In this document: piece after piece, positions 35,099 through 44,154 of the stretch
Layout: each line of letters starts with the position of its first letter
Position numbering within the stretch: the stretch's first letter is position 1
From: Bradyrhizobium sp. CCBAU 53340
Lineage (GTDB): Bacteria > Pseudomonadota > Alphaproteobacteria > Rhizobiales > Xanthobacteraceae
Assembly: GCF_015291645.1 (NCBI RefSeq)
Contig: NZ_CP030055.1
Span: forward strand, 2,914,001-2,978,000
DNA length: 64,000 bases
Reading direction: 5' to 3'
Made by a program: the position numbers and the translations under genes
Notes under the pieces: model-generated
What the model was told of the DNA's origin: nothing
Databases searched by the model: none
What the model saw: only the letters and a program-made list of their open reading frames with translations

Positions 35099-36025
35099 AT
35101 GTTCGGCGACTACTCGCTTGGTGATCTTGGCTCCATCTTCGTCATGCAGGGTTTTGCAGGACTGATCCTGTTCTCTGTCTACGTGCTGATGGCGCTCGGT
35201 CTTGCGATCATCTTCGGCCAGATGGGCGTCATCAATATGGCCCACGGCGAGTTCATGATCCTTGGGGCCTACGTCACCTGGATGACCTCCAATCTGTTCC
35301 AGACCTACATGCCTGGCCTGTTCGGCGGCTACTTCTTCCTCGCCATGATCCTCGCCTTCCTCGCCTCTGGTGCGCTGGGGATGCTGGTGGAATGGGTGCT
35401 GATACGACATCTCTACAAGCGTCCGCTCGACACGCTGCTCGCGACCTGGGGTCTTAGCCTGATGTTGCAGCAGGCCTATCGCTCCGTGTTCGGCGCGCGC
35501 GAGGTCGGCGTCGAGCTGCCGCAATGGATGCTCGGCTCGCTGCAGGTGACCTCCAGCATCGAAGTGCCGATCAACGGCGTCTTCGTGATGTGCCTGACGG
35601 TGCTGATCACCATTGGCGTCGCCTATGTGATGTTCAAATCGCGCTGGGGCCGCCAGGTCCGCGCCGTGGTGCAGAATCGCATCATGGCTGGCGCCGTCGG
35701 CATCAACACCGAGAAGGTCGACCGCTACACCTTCGGCCTCGGCTGCGGCATCGCCGGTGTCGCCGGCAGCGCCTTCACCATGATCGGCTCGACCGGGCCG
35801 ACCTCGGGCCAGCTCTACATCGTCGACACGTTCCTGGTGGTCGTGTTCGGCGGCGCTGCAAGCCTGCTCGGCACCATCGCCTCGGCCTTCTCGATCTCCC
35901 AGACGCAATCCACCCTCGAGTTTTTCATGTCGGGCTCGATGGCCAAGGTGCTGACGCTGCTCGCCGTTGTCGGAATCCTGATGCTGCGGCCGCAGGGGCT
36001 GTTCGCCCTCAAGGTCCGCAAGTGA
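35099..36025 (+). CDS. urtB: urea/amide ABC transporter permease UrtB type
   Basis: A 308-residue LivH-class inner-membrane permease with about eight helices. Typical segments are YVLMALGLAIIFGQMGVINM with AHGEFMILGAYV, the EAA-like GRQVRAVVQNRIMAGAVGIN and GCGIAGVAGSAFTMIG. It pairs with the next permease to form the membrane channel. GGAGGACATCG is directly upstream of the ATG. A 131-base gap separates it from the binding-protein gene. Confidence 0.92.
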   Translation: MFGDYSLGDLGSIFVMQGFAGLILFSVYVLMALGLAIIFGQMGVINMAHGEFMILGAYVTWMTSNLFQTYMPGLFGGYFFLAMILAFLASGALGMLVEWVLIRHLYKRPLDTLLATWGLSLMLQQAYRSVFGAREVGVELPQWMLGSLQVTSSIEVPINGVFVMCLTVLITIGVAYVMFKSRWGRQVRAVVQNRIMAGAVGINTEKVDRYTFGLGCGIAGVAGSAFTMIGSTGPTSGQLYIVDTFLVVVFGGAASLLGTIASAFSISQTQSTLEFFMSGSMAKVLTLLAVVGILMLRPQGLFALKVRK

Positions 36026-36043
36026 GAATGTGGGGCTGATGCA

Positions 36044-37186
36044 ATGACCGATAACAGGTTCTTCAATCGATCGGAGCTGATCGGAATTCTGGTGCTCGCG
36101 GTCTTCCTGGTGGTGGTGTTGCCGCTCGCGCTCGATGTCTTCAGGCTCAACCTCGTCGCAAAATATTTGACCTATGCCTTCGTCGCGTTGGGGCTGGTGA
36201 TCTGCTGGGGTTATGGCGGCATTCTCAGCCTTGGTCAGGGCGTATTCTTCGGCCTCGGCGGCTATTGCATGGCGATGTTCCTCAAGCTCGAGGCCTCGAG
36301 CGTTGAGAACACCAAGATCCAGTCGACGCCGGGCATCCCCGACTTCATGGACTGGAATCAGCTCACCGCGCTGCCGTTCTTCTGGAAGCCGTTCTACAGC
36401 CTCACCTTCACGATCGCGGCGATCGTCCTGGTGCCGGGCATCTTCGCCCTGATCATCGGCACCGCGATGTTCAAGCGCCGCGTCGGCGGCACTTACTTCG
36501 CCATCATCACCCAGGCGGTCGCGGCGATCCTGACGATCCTGATCGTGGGCCAGCAGGGTTACACCGGCGGCATCAACGGCATGACCGATCTGCGCACGCT
36601 GAAGGGATGGGACATCAGGCCCGATCACGCCAAGATCGTGCTCTACTTCTTCGAGGTCGGCTGCCTGTTTGTCTGCATCATGATCGCGCAGTTCGTCCGG
36701 CACTCCAAACTCGGGCGCATCCTGGTCGCGATGCGCGAGAAGGAGGACCGGGTCCGCTTCTCCGGCTACAGCGTCGCGAACTTCAAGATCTTCGCCTTCT
36801 GTATCGCCGCCGTGTTCGCCGCGATCGGCGGCGCCATGTTCGCGCTCAACGTCGGCTTCATGTCGCCGTCCTTCGTCGGCATCGTGCCGTCGATCGAAAT
36901 GGTGATCTACACCGCGGTCGGCGGCCGGCTGTCCATCCTGGGGGCGATCTACGGCACGCTGCTGGTGAATTTCGCCAAGACCAGTCTCTCAGAGACGTTC
37001 CCTGAATTGTGGCTGTTCGGCCTCGGCGGCCTGTTCATCGCCGTGGTGCTCGCCTTCCCGAATGGGCTTGCCGGCATCTGGGGCGACTATGTGCAGCCGC
37101 GCATCGATCGCTTGATCTCGTCGCGCAAACAAAAACCCGAGGGTTGGACCGACAGCTCGGTCGCCGACGGCGCCCCGGCGGAGTGA
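36044..37186 (+). CDS. urtC: urea/amide ABC transporter permease UrtC type
   Basis: A 380-residue LivM-class permease. The signature segments are ALGLVICWGYGGILSLGQGV with FFGLGGYCMAMF, GGTYFAIITQAVAAILTILI, RILVAMREKEDRVRFSGYSV (the EAA loop contacting the ATPases) and FVGIVPSIEMVIYTAVGGRL. A soluble C-terminal tail ends in SVADGAPAE. The start is 18 bases past urtB, in the same operon. Confidence 0.92.
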   Translation: MTDNRFFNRSELIGILVLAVFLVVVLPLALDVFRLNLVAKYLTYAFVALGLVICWGYGGILSLGQGVFFGLGGYCMAMFLKLEASSVENTKIQSTPGIPDFMDWNQLTALPFFWKPFYSLTFTIAAIVLVPGIFALIIGTAMFKRRVGGTYFAIITQAVAAILTILIVGQQGYTGGINGMTDLRTLKGWDIRPDHAKIVLYFFEVGCLFVCIMIAQFVRHSKLGRILVAMREKEDRVRFSGYSVANFKIFAFCIAAVFAAIGGAMFALNVGFMSPSFVGIVPSIEMVIYTAVGGRLSILGAIYGTLLVNFAKTSLSETFPELWLFGLGGLFIAVVLAFPNGLAGIWGDYVQPRIDRLISSRKQKPEGWTDSSVADGAPAE

Positions 37187-37196
37187 GGAGATCGTC

Positions 37197-37952
37197 ATGC
37201 TCGTAGGTCATCAGCCCAAGGAATTCCTGCTCGCTGTCGAGGCACTCACCGTGTCGTTCGACGGGTTCAAGGCGGTCAACGATCTCTCCTTCTATGTCGA
37301 CGAGAACGAGATCCGCGTCATCATCGGCCCCAACGGTGCCGGCAAAACCACCGTGCTCGACCTGATCTGCGGCAAGACCAAAGCGACGTCAGGCTCGATC
37401 CAGTTCCGCGGCAAGGAGCTGACGCGGATGAAGGAGAACGAGATCGTCAAGGCCGGGGTGGGGCGCAAATTCCAGAACCCGTCGATCTACGACGATCTCA
37501 CGGTGTTCGAGAACCTTGAGATCTCCTACCCGCGCGGCCGCTCGGTGTTCGGGGCGCTGACCTTCACCCGCGATGCTGCCGTGCGCGACCGGGTGCATGA
37601 GGTCGCGGAGATGATCTTCCTGCAGGACAAGCTGAATATGAGCGCCGACCTGCTCAGCCACGGCCAGAAACAATGGCTCGAGATCGGCATGCTGCTGATC
37701 CAGGACCCGGACCTTCTGATGCTCGACGAACCCGTCGCCGGCATGAGCGTCTCCGAGCGCGCCAAAACCGCCGAACTGCTCAACCGCATCATCAAGAACC
37801 GGTCGGTGCTCGTGATCGAGCACGACATGAAGTTCGTTGAGGACATCGCGCACAAGGTCACCGTGCTGCACCAGGGCCAGATCCTCTCGGAGGGGACGAT
37901 GGAGAAGGTGCAGAACGATCCCAAGGTCATTGAAGTGTATCTCGGCCATTAA
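37197..37952 (+). CDS. urtD: urea/amide ABC transporter ATPase UrtD type
   Basis: A 251-residue LivG-class ATPase. Walker A is residues 44-51 (GPNGAGKT). The signature is the UrtD-specific variant LLSHGQKQWLEIGML in place of LSGGQ. Walker B is DLLMLDEPVAGMS, and the H loop VLVIEHDMKF. GAGGAG lies five bases ahead of the ATG. The stop codon is embedded in the ribosome binding site of the following gene. Confidence 0.93.
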   Translation: MLVGHQPKEFLLAVEALTVSFDGFKAVNDLSFYVDENEIRVIIGPNGAGKTTVLDLICGKTKATSGSIQFRGKELTRMKENEIVKAGVGRKFQNPSIYDDLTVFENLEISYPRGRSVFGALTFTRDAAVRDRVHEVAEMIFLQDKLNMSADLLSHGQKQWLEIGMLLIQDPDLLMLDEPVAGMSVSERAKTAELLNRIIKNRSVLVIEHDMKFVEDIAHKVTVLHQGQILSEGTMEKVQNDPKVIEVYLGH

Positions 37953-37964
37953 GGAGGCGTGACG

Positions 37965-38654
37965 ATGCTGGCAATTTCCGATCTTCACGTCGCCTACGGC
38001 CAGAGCGAGGTGCTGCACGGCCTCAACGTCAAGGTCGCGCCCAACGAGATCGTTGCGATCATGGGCCGCAACGGCATGGGCAAGACCACGCTGATGAAAT
38101 CGCTGATGGGCATCCTGCCGGCGAAAAGCGGCTCGGTGACCATGGACGGCGCCGAGCTCGGCGGCCTGCCGAGCTATGAGCGCGTCGCCAAGGGCCTCGC
38201 CTATGTGCCGCAGGGCCGCATGATCTTCTCCACCATGACGGTGAAGGAGAACATCGAGACCGGTCTCGTCGTCTCCGGCGGCTCCGAGGTGCCGAGCGAT
38301 ATCTATGAACTGTTTCCGGTTCTGCTGGAGATGAAGGGCCGCCGCGGCGGCAATCTCTCCGGCGGGCAACAGCAACAATTGGCGATCGCCCGCGCGCTCG
38401 CGACCAAGCCGAAAGTGCTGCTGCTGGATGAGCCGACCGAAGGTATCCAGCCGTCGATCATCAAGGACATGGCACGGACACTCAAGCGCATCCGCGACGA
38501 GAAGGGCCTCTCGATCGTCGTGTCCGAGCAGGTCCTGAGCTTCGCGCTCGACATCGCCGACCGCGTGCTGGTCATCGAGAACGGCGCGATCGTGCGCGAC
38601 GATCCGCGCGATGCCGTCGATGCCGCGCAAGTCTCCAAATATCTGTCCGTCTAA
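37965..38654 (+). CDS. urtE: urea/amide ABC transporter ATPase UrtE type
   Basis: A 229-residue LivF-class ATPase. Walker A is residues 34-41 (GRNGMGKT), the signature NLSGGQQQQLAIARAL and Walker B VLLLDEPTEGIQPSI, the last typical of UrtE. The ATG at 37965 has AAGGAGG seven bases upstream and is chosen over a GTG at 37959 that lies inside the spacing. Completes the five-component importer. Confidence 0.93.
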   Translation: MLAISDLHVAYGQSEVLHGLNVKVAPNEIVAIMGRNGMGKTTLMKSLMGILPAKSGSVTMDGAELGGLPSYERVAKGLAYVPQGRMIFSTMTVKENIETGLVVSGGSEVPSDIYELFPVLLEMKGRRGGNLSGGQQQQLAIARALATKPKVLLLDEPTEGIQPSIIKDMARTLKRIRDEKGLSIVVSEQVLSFALDIADRVLVIENGAIVRDDPRDAVDAAQVSKYLSV

Positions 38655-38682
38655 CCATCAGTAGTAAAAGGGGAGAATCTCG

Positions 38683-39912
38683 ATGCCAGAGACACTGATC
38701 AAGGTCGATCTCACCAAGTCGGCTTACGATAACGACATGGTGCACAACCGCTGGCACCCCGACATCCCGATCGTGGCCTGGGTCAATCCCGGCGACGACT
38801 TCATCATCGAGACCTATGACTGGACCGGCGGCTTCATCAAGAACAACGATTCCGCCGACGACGTGCGCGACATCGACCTCTCGATCGTGCACTTCCTCTC
38901 CGGCCCGATCGGCGTCAAGGGCGCCGAGCCCGGCGACCTCCTGGTGGTCGACCTGCTCGACGTCGGCCCGCTCAAGGAGAGCCTCTGGGGCTTCAACGGC
39001 TTCTTCTCCAAGCAGAATGGCGGCGGCTTTCTCACCGACCATTTTCCGCTGGCGCAGAAGTCGATCTGGGACATCAGGGGCCTCTACACCTCGTCGCGCC
39101 ACGTGCCCTGCGTCAATTTTGCCGGCCTCGTCCATCCCGGCCTGATCGGCTGCCTGCCCGATCCGAAGATGCTGGAGACCTGGAATAAGCGCGAGGCCGA
39201 GCTGATCTCGACCAATCCGACCCGCGTGCCTGGTTTGGCCAATCCGCCGTTCGCGGCGACCGCCCATGGCGGCCGTGCCAAGGGTGACGTGAAGGCCAAG
39301 ATCGGCGCGGAGGGTGCGCGCACCGTGCCGCCGCGCGAGCACGGCGGCAATTGCGACATCAAGGATCTTTCGCGCGGTTCGAAGATCTACTTCCCGGTCT
39401 ATGTGCCCGGCGCTGGTCTGTCGATGGGCGACCTGCACTTCAGTCAGGGCGATGGCGAGATCACCTTCTGCGGTGCGATCGAGATGGCCGGCTGGCTGCA
39501 TCTGAAGGTCGAAGTGATCAAGGACGGCATGTCGAAGTACGGGATCAAGAACCCGATCTTCAAGCCGTCGCCGATCACGCCGAACTACAAGGACTATCTG
39601 ATTTTCGAAGGCATTTCGGTCGACGAAGCGGGCAAGCAGCACTATCTCGACGTCCACATCGCCTATCGCCAGGCGTGCTTGAACGCGATCGAATACCTGA
39701 AGAAGTTCGGCTATTCCGGCGCCCAGGCCTATTCGATCCTCGGCACAGCGCCGTGCCAGGGCCACATCTCCGGCGTGGTCGACGTGCCCAACGCCTGCGC
39801 CACGCTGTGGCTGCCGACCGAGATCTTCGACTTCGACGTGATGCCGTCGGCGGCGGGACCCATCAAGCACATCACCGGCGATATTCAGATGCCGATCTCG
39901 CCGGACAAGTAA
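38683..39912 (+). CDS. fmdA: formamidase/acetamidase, FmdA family
   Basis: A 409-residue cytoplasmic amidohydrolase of the FmdA/AmdA family, which releases ammonia from formamide (and related short amides) using a metal site. Typical segments are MVHNRWHPDIPIVAWVNPGD, GFNGFFSKQNGGGFLTDHFP, PREHGGNCDIKDLSRGSKIY, HFSQGDGEITFCGAIEMAG and GTAPCQGHISGVVDVPNACA. The length matches Methylophilus FmdA. It is followed by fmdB, reproducing the Methylophilus fmd order together with the upstream transporter. GGGGAGAATCTCG precedes the ATG. Confidence 0.94.
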   Translation: MPETLIKVDLTKSAYDNDMVHNRWHPDIPIVAWVNPGDDFIIETYDWTGGFIKNNDSADDVRDIDLSIVHFLSGPIGVKGAEPGDLLVVDLLDVGPLKESLWGFNGFFSKQNGGGFLTDHFPLAQKSIWDIRGLYTSSRHVPCVNFAGLVHPGLIGCLPDPKMLETWNKREAELISTNPTRVPGLANPPFAATAHGGRAKGDVKAKIGAEGARTVPPREHGGNCDIKDLSRGSKIYFPVYVPGAGLSMGDLHFSQGDGEITFCGAIEMAGWLHLKVEVIKDGMSKYGIKNPIFKPSPITPNYKDYLIFEGISVDEAGKQHYLDVHIAYRQACLNAIEYLKKFGYSGAQAYSILGTAPCQGHISGVVDVPNACATLWLPTEIFDFDVMPSAAGPIKHITGDIQMPISPDK

Positions 39913-39994
39913 TCCCTGCGCGACGGGATGCGGGACGGTGCCTCTTGCCGCCCCGTATCCGCCGCGAGGTGTGTTGAAGCATAGGGAAGATGCG

Positions 39995-40372
39995 ATGCCG
40001 GTCTATGAATATCTCTGTGACGATTGCGGTCCGTTCAAGGACCTCCGCCCGATGGCGGAATGCGATGATCCGCAAAACTGTCCGCATTGCGAGACGATGG
40101 CGCCGCGGGTGATGCTGACCGCGCCGAATTTCTTCTGCATGACGGCGGAGAAGCGCAAGGCGCATGCCGTCAACGAGCGCAGCACGCACGCGCCGCAGAC
40201 GCTGGCGCAATACAAGGCCTCGCACGGTCCGGGCTGCGGCTGCTGCTCCTCGGGCAAGACCGTCAAGGACAAGAGCGGGACGGACAAGAAGAAGCCCGCG
40301 CGGCTGATGACCAAGACCAAAGGCGGCGCCAAGGGCTTTCTCACCGCACGGCCCTGGATGATCAGCCATTAA
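39995..40372 (+). CDS. fmdB: FmdB family zinc ribbon protein
   Basis: A 125-residue protein with an N-terminal FmdB zinc ribbon: MPVYEYLCDDCGPFKDLRPM and PQNCPHCETMAPRVMLTAPN, supplying the Cys-x2-Cys pairs. The C-terminal half is basic, with GCGCCSSGKTVKDKSGTDKK. FmdB was described as a possible regulator of formamidase in Methylophilus; its molecular role is not established. The start is set by the conserved MPVYEY sequence; the longer frame from 39938 is not supported. Confidence 0.92.
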   Translation: MPVYEYLCDDCGPFKDLRPMAECDDPQNCPHCETMAPRVMLTAPNFFCMTAEKRKAHAVNERSTHAPQTLAQYKASHGPGCGCCSSGKTVKDKSGTDKKKPARLMTKTKGGAKGFLTARPWMISH

Positions 40373-40417
40373 CGCCACGCGCCAACATCAAGCAAATAAA
40401 AGTACAGGAGCGTCCCA

Positions 40418-41458
40418 ATGCTTCACGGCGACATTTCCAGCAGCAACGACACGGTCGGCGTTGCAGTTGTCAACTACAAGATGCCTCGCCTGCACACCAA
40501 AGCCGAGGTGCTCGACAACGCCCGCAAGATCGCCGACATGCTGGTCGGCATGAAGGCCGGCCTGCCCGGCATGGATCTCGTGATCTTCCCGGAATATTCG
40601 ACGCAAGGCATCATGTACGACGCCAAGGAGATGTACGAGACGGCCTCCGCCGTGCCGGGAGAGGAGACCGCGATCTTTGCGGAAGCTTGCCGCAAGGCGA
40701 AAGTGTGGGGCGTATTCTCGCTGACCGGCGAGCGCCACGAAGAACATCCGCACAAGGCGCCCTACAACACGCTCATCCTGATGAACGACAAGGGCGAGAT
40801 CGTTCAGAAATATCGCAAGATCATGCCGTGGGTGCCGATCGAAGGCTGGTATCCCGGCAACTGCACCTATGTGTCCGAAGGCCCGAAGGGGATGAAGGTC
40901 AGCCTGATCATCTGCGATGACGGCAATTTCCCGGAGATCTGGCGCGACTGCGCCATGAAGGGCGCCGAACTGATCGTGCGTTGTCAGGGCTACATGTATC
41001 CGGCCAAGGAGCAGCAGGTCACGATCTCCAAGGCGATGGCCTGGGCCAACAACGTCTATGTCGCGGTTGCCAACGCCGCCGGCTTCGACGGCGTCTACTC
41101 TTACTTCGGTCACTCCGCGATCATCGGCTTCGACGGACGTACGCTCGGCGAGTGCGGTGAAGAGGATTACGGCATCCAGTACGCCCAGCTCTCGAAGAAC
41201 CTGATCCGCGATGCGCGGCGCAACGGCCAGTCGCAGAACCACCTGTTCAAGCTCTTGCACCGCGGCTATACCGGCATGATTAATTCCGGCGAGGCTGCGA
41301 AGGGACTCGCCGCCTGTCCCTACGATTTTTACTCAAAGTGGATCGCCGACCCCGAAGGTACGCGCGACATGGTGGAGGCGATGACCCGCCCGACTGTTGG
41401 CACCGAAGAATGCCCAATTGACGGCATTCCGAACGAGAAGTCCGGCACGAATTACTAG
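40418..41458 (+). CDS. amiE: aliphatic amidase AmiE
   Basis: A 346-residue nitrilase-superfamily amidase, the same length as the Pseudomonas enzyme and collinear with it. It hydrolyses short aliphatic amides to acid and ammonia in the cytoplasm. The catalytic triad is E59 (VIFPEYS), K134 (VQKYRKIMP) and C166 (LIICDDGN). The N terminus [20 protein letters not shown] and the segment [12 protein letters not shown] are diagnostic of AmiE rather than formamidase AmiF, although short formamide activity cannot be excluded. CAGGAGCGTCCC stands ahead of the ATG. Last gene of the operon. Confidence 0.95.
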   Translation: MLHGDISSSNDTVGVAVVNYKMPRLHTKAEVLDNARKIADMLVGMKAGLPGMDLVIFPEYSTQGIMYDAKEMYETASAVPGEETAIFAEACRKAKVWGVFSLTGERHEEHPHKAPYNTLILMNDKGEIVQKYRKIMPWVPIEGWYPGNCTYVSEGPKGMKVSLIICDDGNFPEIWRDCAMKGAELIVRCQGYMYPAKEQQVTISKAMAWANNVYVAVANAAGFDGVYSYFGHSAIIGFDGRTLGECGEEDYGIQYAQLSKNLIRDARRNGQSQNHLFKLLHRGYTGMINSGEAAKGLAACPYDFYSKWIADPEGTRDMVEAMTRPTVGTEECPIDGIPNEKSGTNY

Positions 41459-42159
41459 ACCATCCGGTGGGGTTAACAGATTTACTGGAGGGCGTGCCTC
41501 TGGTATCATCTGCCGTGAGCGTCATCAGGAGCTTGGATCACCTCCGAAATCGAATCGCTACCGCTTCCTGAATCCTGGAGATCAGGAAAAATCAGACCGA
41601 AGCCAATCTGCGCAAGCATGTTGCGCATGTGCATGATCTGAACTTCCGATAGCAGGGCGTGGGCGATCTTTACAAGCAGTCTTACTGCTCGATACGGAAC
41701 AGTTGAACGTGGTTTGACTCCCACTCTCTCCGTCATCTTGCACCAGCCGCGCGAGTTCGCAGGTGACCGCCGCGTCGGAGACGGCAACTGCTGAGAACAA
41801 ATTGCCACCAGCTAATGTGCGCGAGTCGACCCCTCGTGTGTCAAGGCTGTTCGGCAACCCATAGGTCGAAGCGATTAATCTCATTTGGCCGTGGATGTCT
41901 GGTTCCGAGGCGTCGCTCGTCAATGTGATTCCGCTCGCCGGCGTGGTTCGGCACATCGAGCACTATTCGATCTCTTTCCTTTTCATCGCCGAGGCACCAC
42001 GCCATCTTAGCGCCTGCGACGGGGTACGTTCCGCCGCGTCAGCAAAAGCGTGCGCGGCCGGGGAGCAGGGTTCAGCGATATGGCGGACCTTTAGCAGTGC
42101 AAGCTTCGCGATCGAAAGTTAGGGGACCCTTTGCGTGGTTGTGAGCTATTGCTAATATT
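41459..42159. other. about 700 bases without a supported gene
   Basis: Several short frames exist on both strands (for example minus 41506-41808 and 41582-41956), but none shows a binding site, signal sequence or recognisable fold. Some stretches have coding-like composition (AVTCELARLVQDDGES in the minus frame at about 41760), so this may be a decayed gene. It separates the amide operon from the next catabolic cluster. Confidence 0.5.
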
Positions 42160-42169
42160 TGATATATCA
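42160..42169. promoter_or_regulatory. candidate GntR operator 1 (TGATATATCA)
   Basis: The perfect 10-bp palindrome TGATATATCA lies 41 bases before the DUF1537 gene. Its extended form AATATTTGATATATCA is identical over 16 bases to the reverse complement of the site at 44946. A further TGTATCATGA half-site follows. Confidence 0.7.
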
Positions 42170-42210
42170 TGTATCATGACTGCAGGAGTTGCACTGGATC
42201 TGCGAGACGC

Positions 42211-43497
42211 ATGACGACGCTCATCTTCGGAGTGGTGGCGGACGATCTGACGGGCGGCATGGAAACGGCCGCCATGCTGGTCGCTGCCGGCATCGAATGC
42301 GGATTTGTCACCGACCCCGATCTCGTCGGCAGCTGCGGCGATGTGCCGGCTATCGTTATCGCGCAGAAGACGCGGGTGATCCCCGCGGGCGAAGCCGTCT
42401 GCATGACGGAGAGGGCTGCACGGGCACTGCTTGCGCGGGATGTCAGGCAAGTCTTCTTCAAATATTGTGCGACGTTCGATTCCACCGACCAGGGAAATAT
42501 CGGCCCGGTCTCCGATCTGCTAATGAGGCTGACCGGCGCCGAATACACCGTCTTTTGCCCGGCTTCTCCGACTCTTCGAAGGACCGTCTACAATGGTCAT
42601 TTGTTTCTCGGGACCGAGCTGATCTCAGACTCGCCGAAACGCAATGATCCGCTGACGCCGATGACCGATCCTGATCTGGTCCGGGTTCTGCAGCGCCAAA
42701 CGCGGACCAGGGTTGGCCTTCTGGCGCATTCCCTGGTGAGCGCCGGCTCTGATCCGGCTGGACGTGCCATTGGGGAAGCGGCGGCTCGAGGTATCCGCTA
42801 CTTCATCGCGGACGCGATCTACGATCGGGATCTCGATACGCTTGCCGCGCTCACCTGCGACTGGAAGCTGATGACGGGCAATGCGACAATCGTGCAGCAC
42901 TATCCTGATATATGGAAGGCGAGGGGGCTCATCCCCGCGGTCAGAAGACCACCGGGCTTGCGCGCGGTTGGCGGCGGCGGCGTGGTTCTGGCCGGGAGTT
43001 GCGCCGAGCGGACGTTGGAGCAACTCGCTGAATTCGAGAAGAGTCATCCCGTGCTTCGTATCGATCTCCTGAATGCTGGGGATGTGGCGGCGACTATTGG
43101 CGATGCGCTCGACTGGGCGCGGCCACGGCTGGACGATGGTCCTGTCGGCTTCGCCACGTCGGAGGTGCCCGAGGCCGTAAAAATAGCTCAAGAACGATAC
43201 GGCCGTGAAGGCGCAGCGCGACTTGCTGAAACCATTCTTGGTCGGCTCGCTGTCGCTCTTCGCGAGATCGGCGTGCGGCGCTTCGTCGTGACCGGTGGCG
43301 AGACCTCCGGTGCGATCGTCGAGCAGCTCGGCATTCGACGTTTGCGTGTCGGTCCCTATGGCGGACCCGGCATCGGCATCGCGGTGACTGAGGACGACGA
43401 CCCGCTGGCCCTCTGCCTCAAGTCCGGCAAGCTCGGTCCCGTCGATCTGTTCGCGACAACGCTCGAAGCGATGTTGAATCCGGAGGGAGTCAAGTGA
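42211..43497 (+). CDS. DUF1537 four-carbon acid sugar kinase (3-oxo-tetronate kinase-like)
   Basis: A 428-residue kinase of the DUF1537 family (OtnK/LtnK/DtnK), which phosphorylates 3-oxo- or erythro/threonate-type four-carbon acids. The N-terminal half has the substrate site: FGVVADDLTGGMETAAMLVA, KYCATFDSTDQGNIGPVSDL and FCPASPTLRRTVYNGHLFLG. The C-terminal half binds ATP: GVVLAGSCAERTLEQL, RFVVTGGETSGAIVEQLGIR and GPYGGPGIGIAV. The ATG at 42211 is set by the conserved N terminus; the binding site is weak. The stop overlaps the next gene's start by 4 bases. Confidence 0.9.
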   Translation: MTTLIFGVVADDLTGGMETAAMLVAAGIECGFVTDPDLVGSCGDVPAIVIAQKTRVIPAGEAVCMTERAARALLARDVRQVFFKYCATFDSTDQGNIGPVSDLLMRLTGAEYTVFCPASPTLRRTVYNGHLFLGTELISDSPKRNDPLTPMTDPDLVRVLQRQTRTRVGLLAHSLVSAGSDPAGRAIGEAAARGIRYFIADAIYDRDLDTLAALTCDWKLMTGNATIVQHYPDIWKARGLIPAVRRPPGLRAVGGGGVVLAGSCAERTLEQLAEFEKSHPVLRIDLLNAGDVAATIGDALDWARPRLDDGPVGFATSEVPEAVKIAQERYGREGAARLAETILGRLAVALREIGVRRFVVTGGETSGAIVEQLGIRRLRVGPYGGPGIGIAVTEDDDPLALCLKSGKLGPVDLFATTLEAMLNPEGVK

Positions 43498-44141
43498 ACG
43501 AACGCGAACTCAGGCAATCATTGCTGGATATCGTGGCCCGCCTGGAGGCCAGGGGCTTTAACCACGGCAACAGTGGAAACGTCAGCTGTCGCATCGGAGA
43601 GGACATTCTCATTACGCCGACGGGCGGCAACACCAGCAACACGACGATTGACGGTCTCGTCCGGTTGAAGCGTGACGGAACGGTGGTCGGAGACGGCTTG
43701 CCCTCCAGCGAATGGCACATGCATCTGGCTGTTCTAAACGCCTATCCGCATGTGAACGCGGTGCTTCACACTCATGCCGACTGCTGCGTCGCGCTGTCCT
43801 GCCTCGCAAAGTCAATTCCGGCGTTCCACTACATGATCGCCAGCTTTGGCGGAAACGACGTGCCTTGTGCGCCCTACGCCACATTCGGCACCAGGGCTCT
43901 CGCTGATGGCGCCGTCGCAGCGCTGAAACAGCGCAAGGCCTGCCTGCTGGCGAACCACGGCATGATTGCCGTCGGCAAAGACCTGCAGGCGGCTTTCGAC
44001 CTCACCGTGAAGCTCGAAACCCTCGCCCGACAGTATCTGCTGGCCTGTCAGGCCGGCGCGCCCGCGATCCTTGCCGACGATGAGATGGCGCGGGTGGTCC
44101 AGCGCTATGGCAGTTACGGTCGCGCTTCACTGCCGGCCTGA
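43494..44141 (+). CDS. class II aldolase/adducin family protein (OtnC-like decarboxylase)
   Basis: A 215-residue zinc enzyme of the class II aldolase family. In DUF1537 clusters this partner (OtnC) decarboxylates 3-oxo-tetronate 4-phosphate to dihydroxyacetone phosphate. Features are NHGNSGNVSCRIGEDILITP, SSEWHMHLAVLNAYPHVNAV with the catalytic Glu, HTHADCCVALS (zinc histidines) and LLANHGMIAVGKDL (third histidine). GTG at 43494 overlaps the kinase stop, indicating translational coupling. Function as OtnC is inferred from the neighbour. Confidence 0.9.
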   Translation: MNERELRQSLLDIVARLEARGFNHGNSGNVSCRIGEDILITPTGGNTSNTTIDGLVRLKRDGTVVGDGLPSSEWHMHLAVLNAYPHVNAVLHTHADCCVALSCLAKSIPAFHYMIASFGGNDVPCAPYATFGTRALADGAVAALKQRKACLLANHGMIAVGKDLQAAFDLTVKLETLARQYLLACQAGAPAILADDEMARVVQRYGSYGRASLPA

Positions 44142-44154
44142 GAAGGACAGCTCC

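Noticed and set aside
34958..36703. 581-residue open frame antisense to the urtB and urtC genes
   Set aside because: The composition (many His, Asp, Arg) is typical of antisense frames of hydrophobic proteins, and the plus strand encodes two unmistakable permeases.
41506..41956. Overlapping minus-strand frames of 100 and 124 residues
   Set aside because: Neither has a start signal or recognisable fold. They are mentioned only as part of the empty or decayed stretch.
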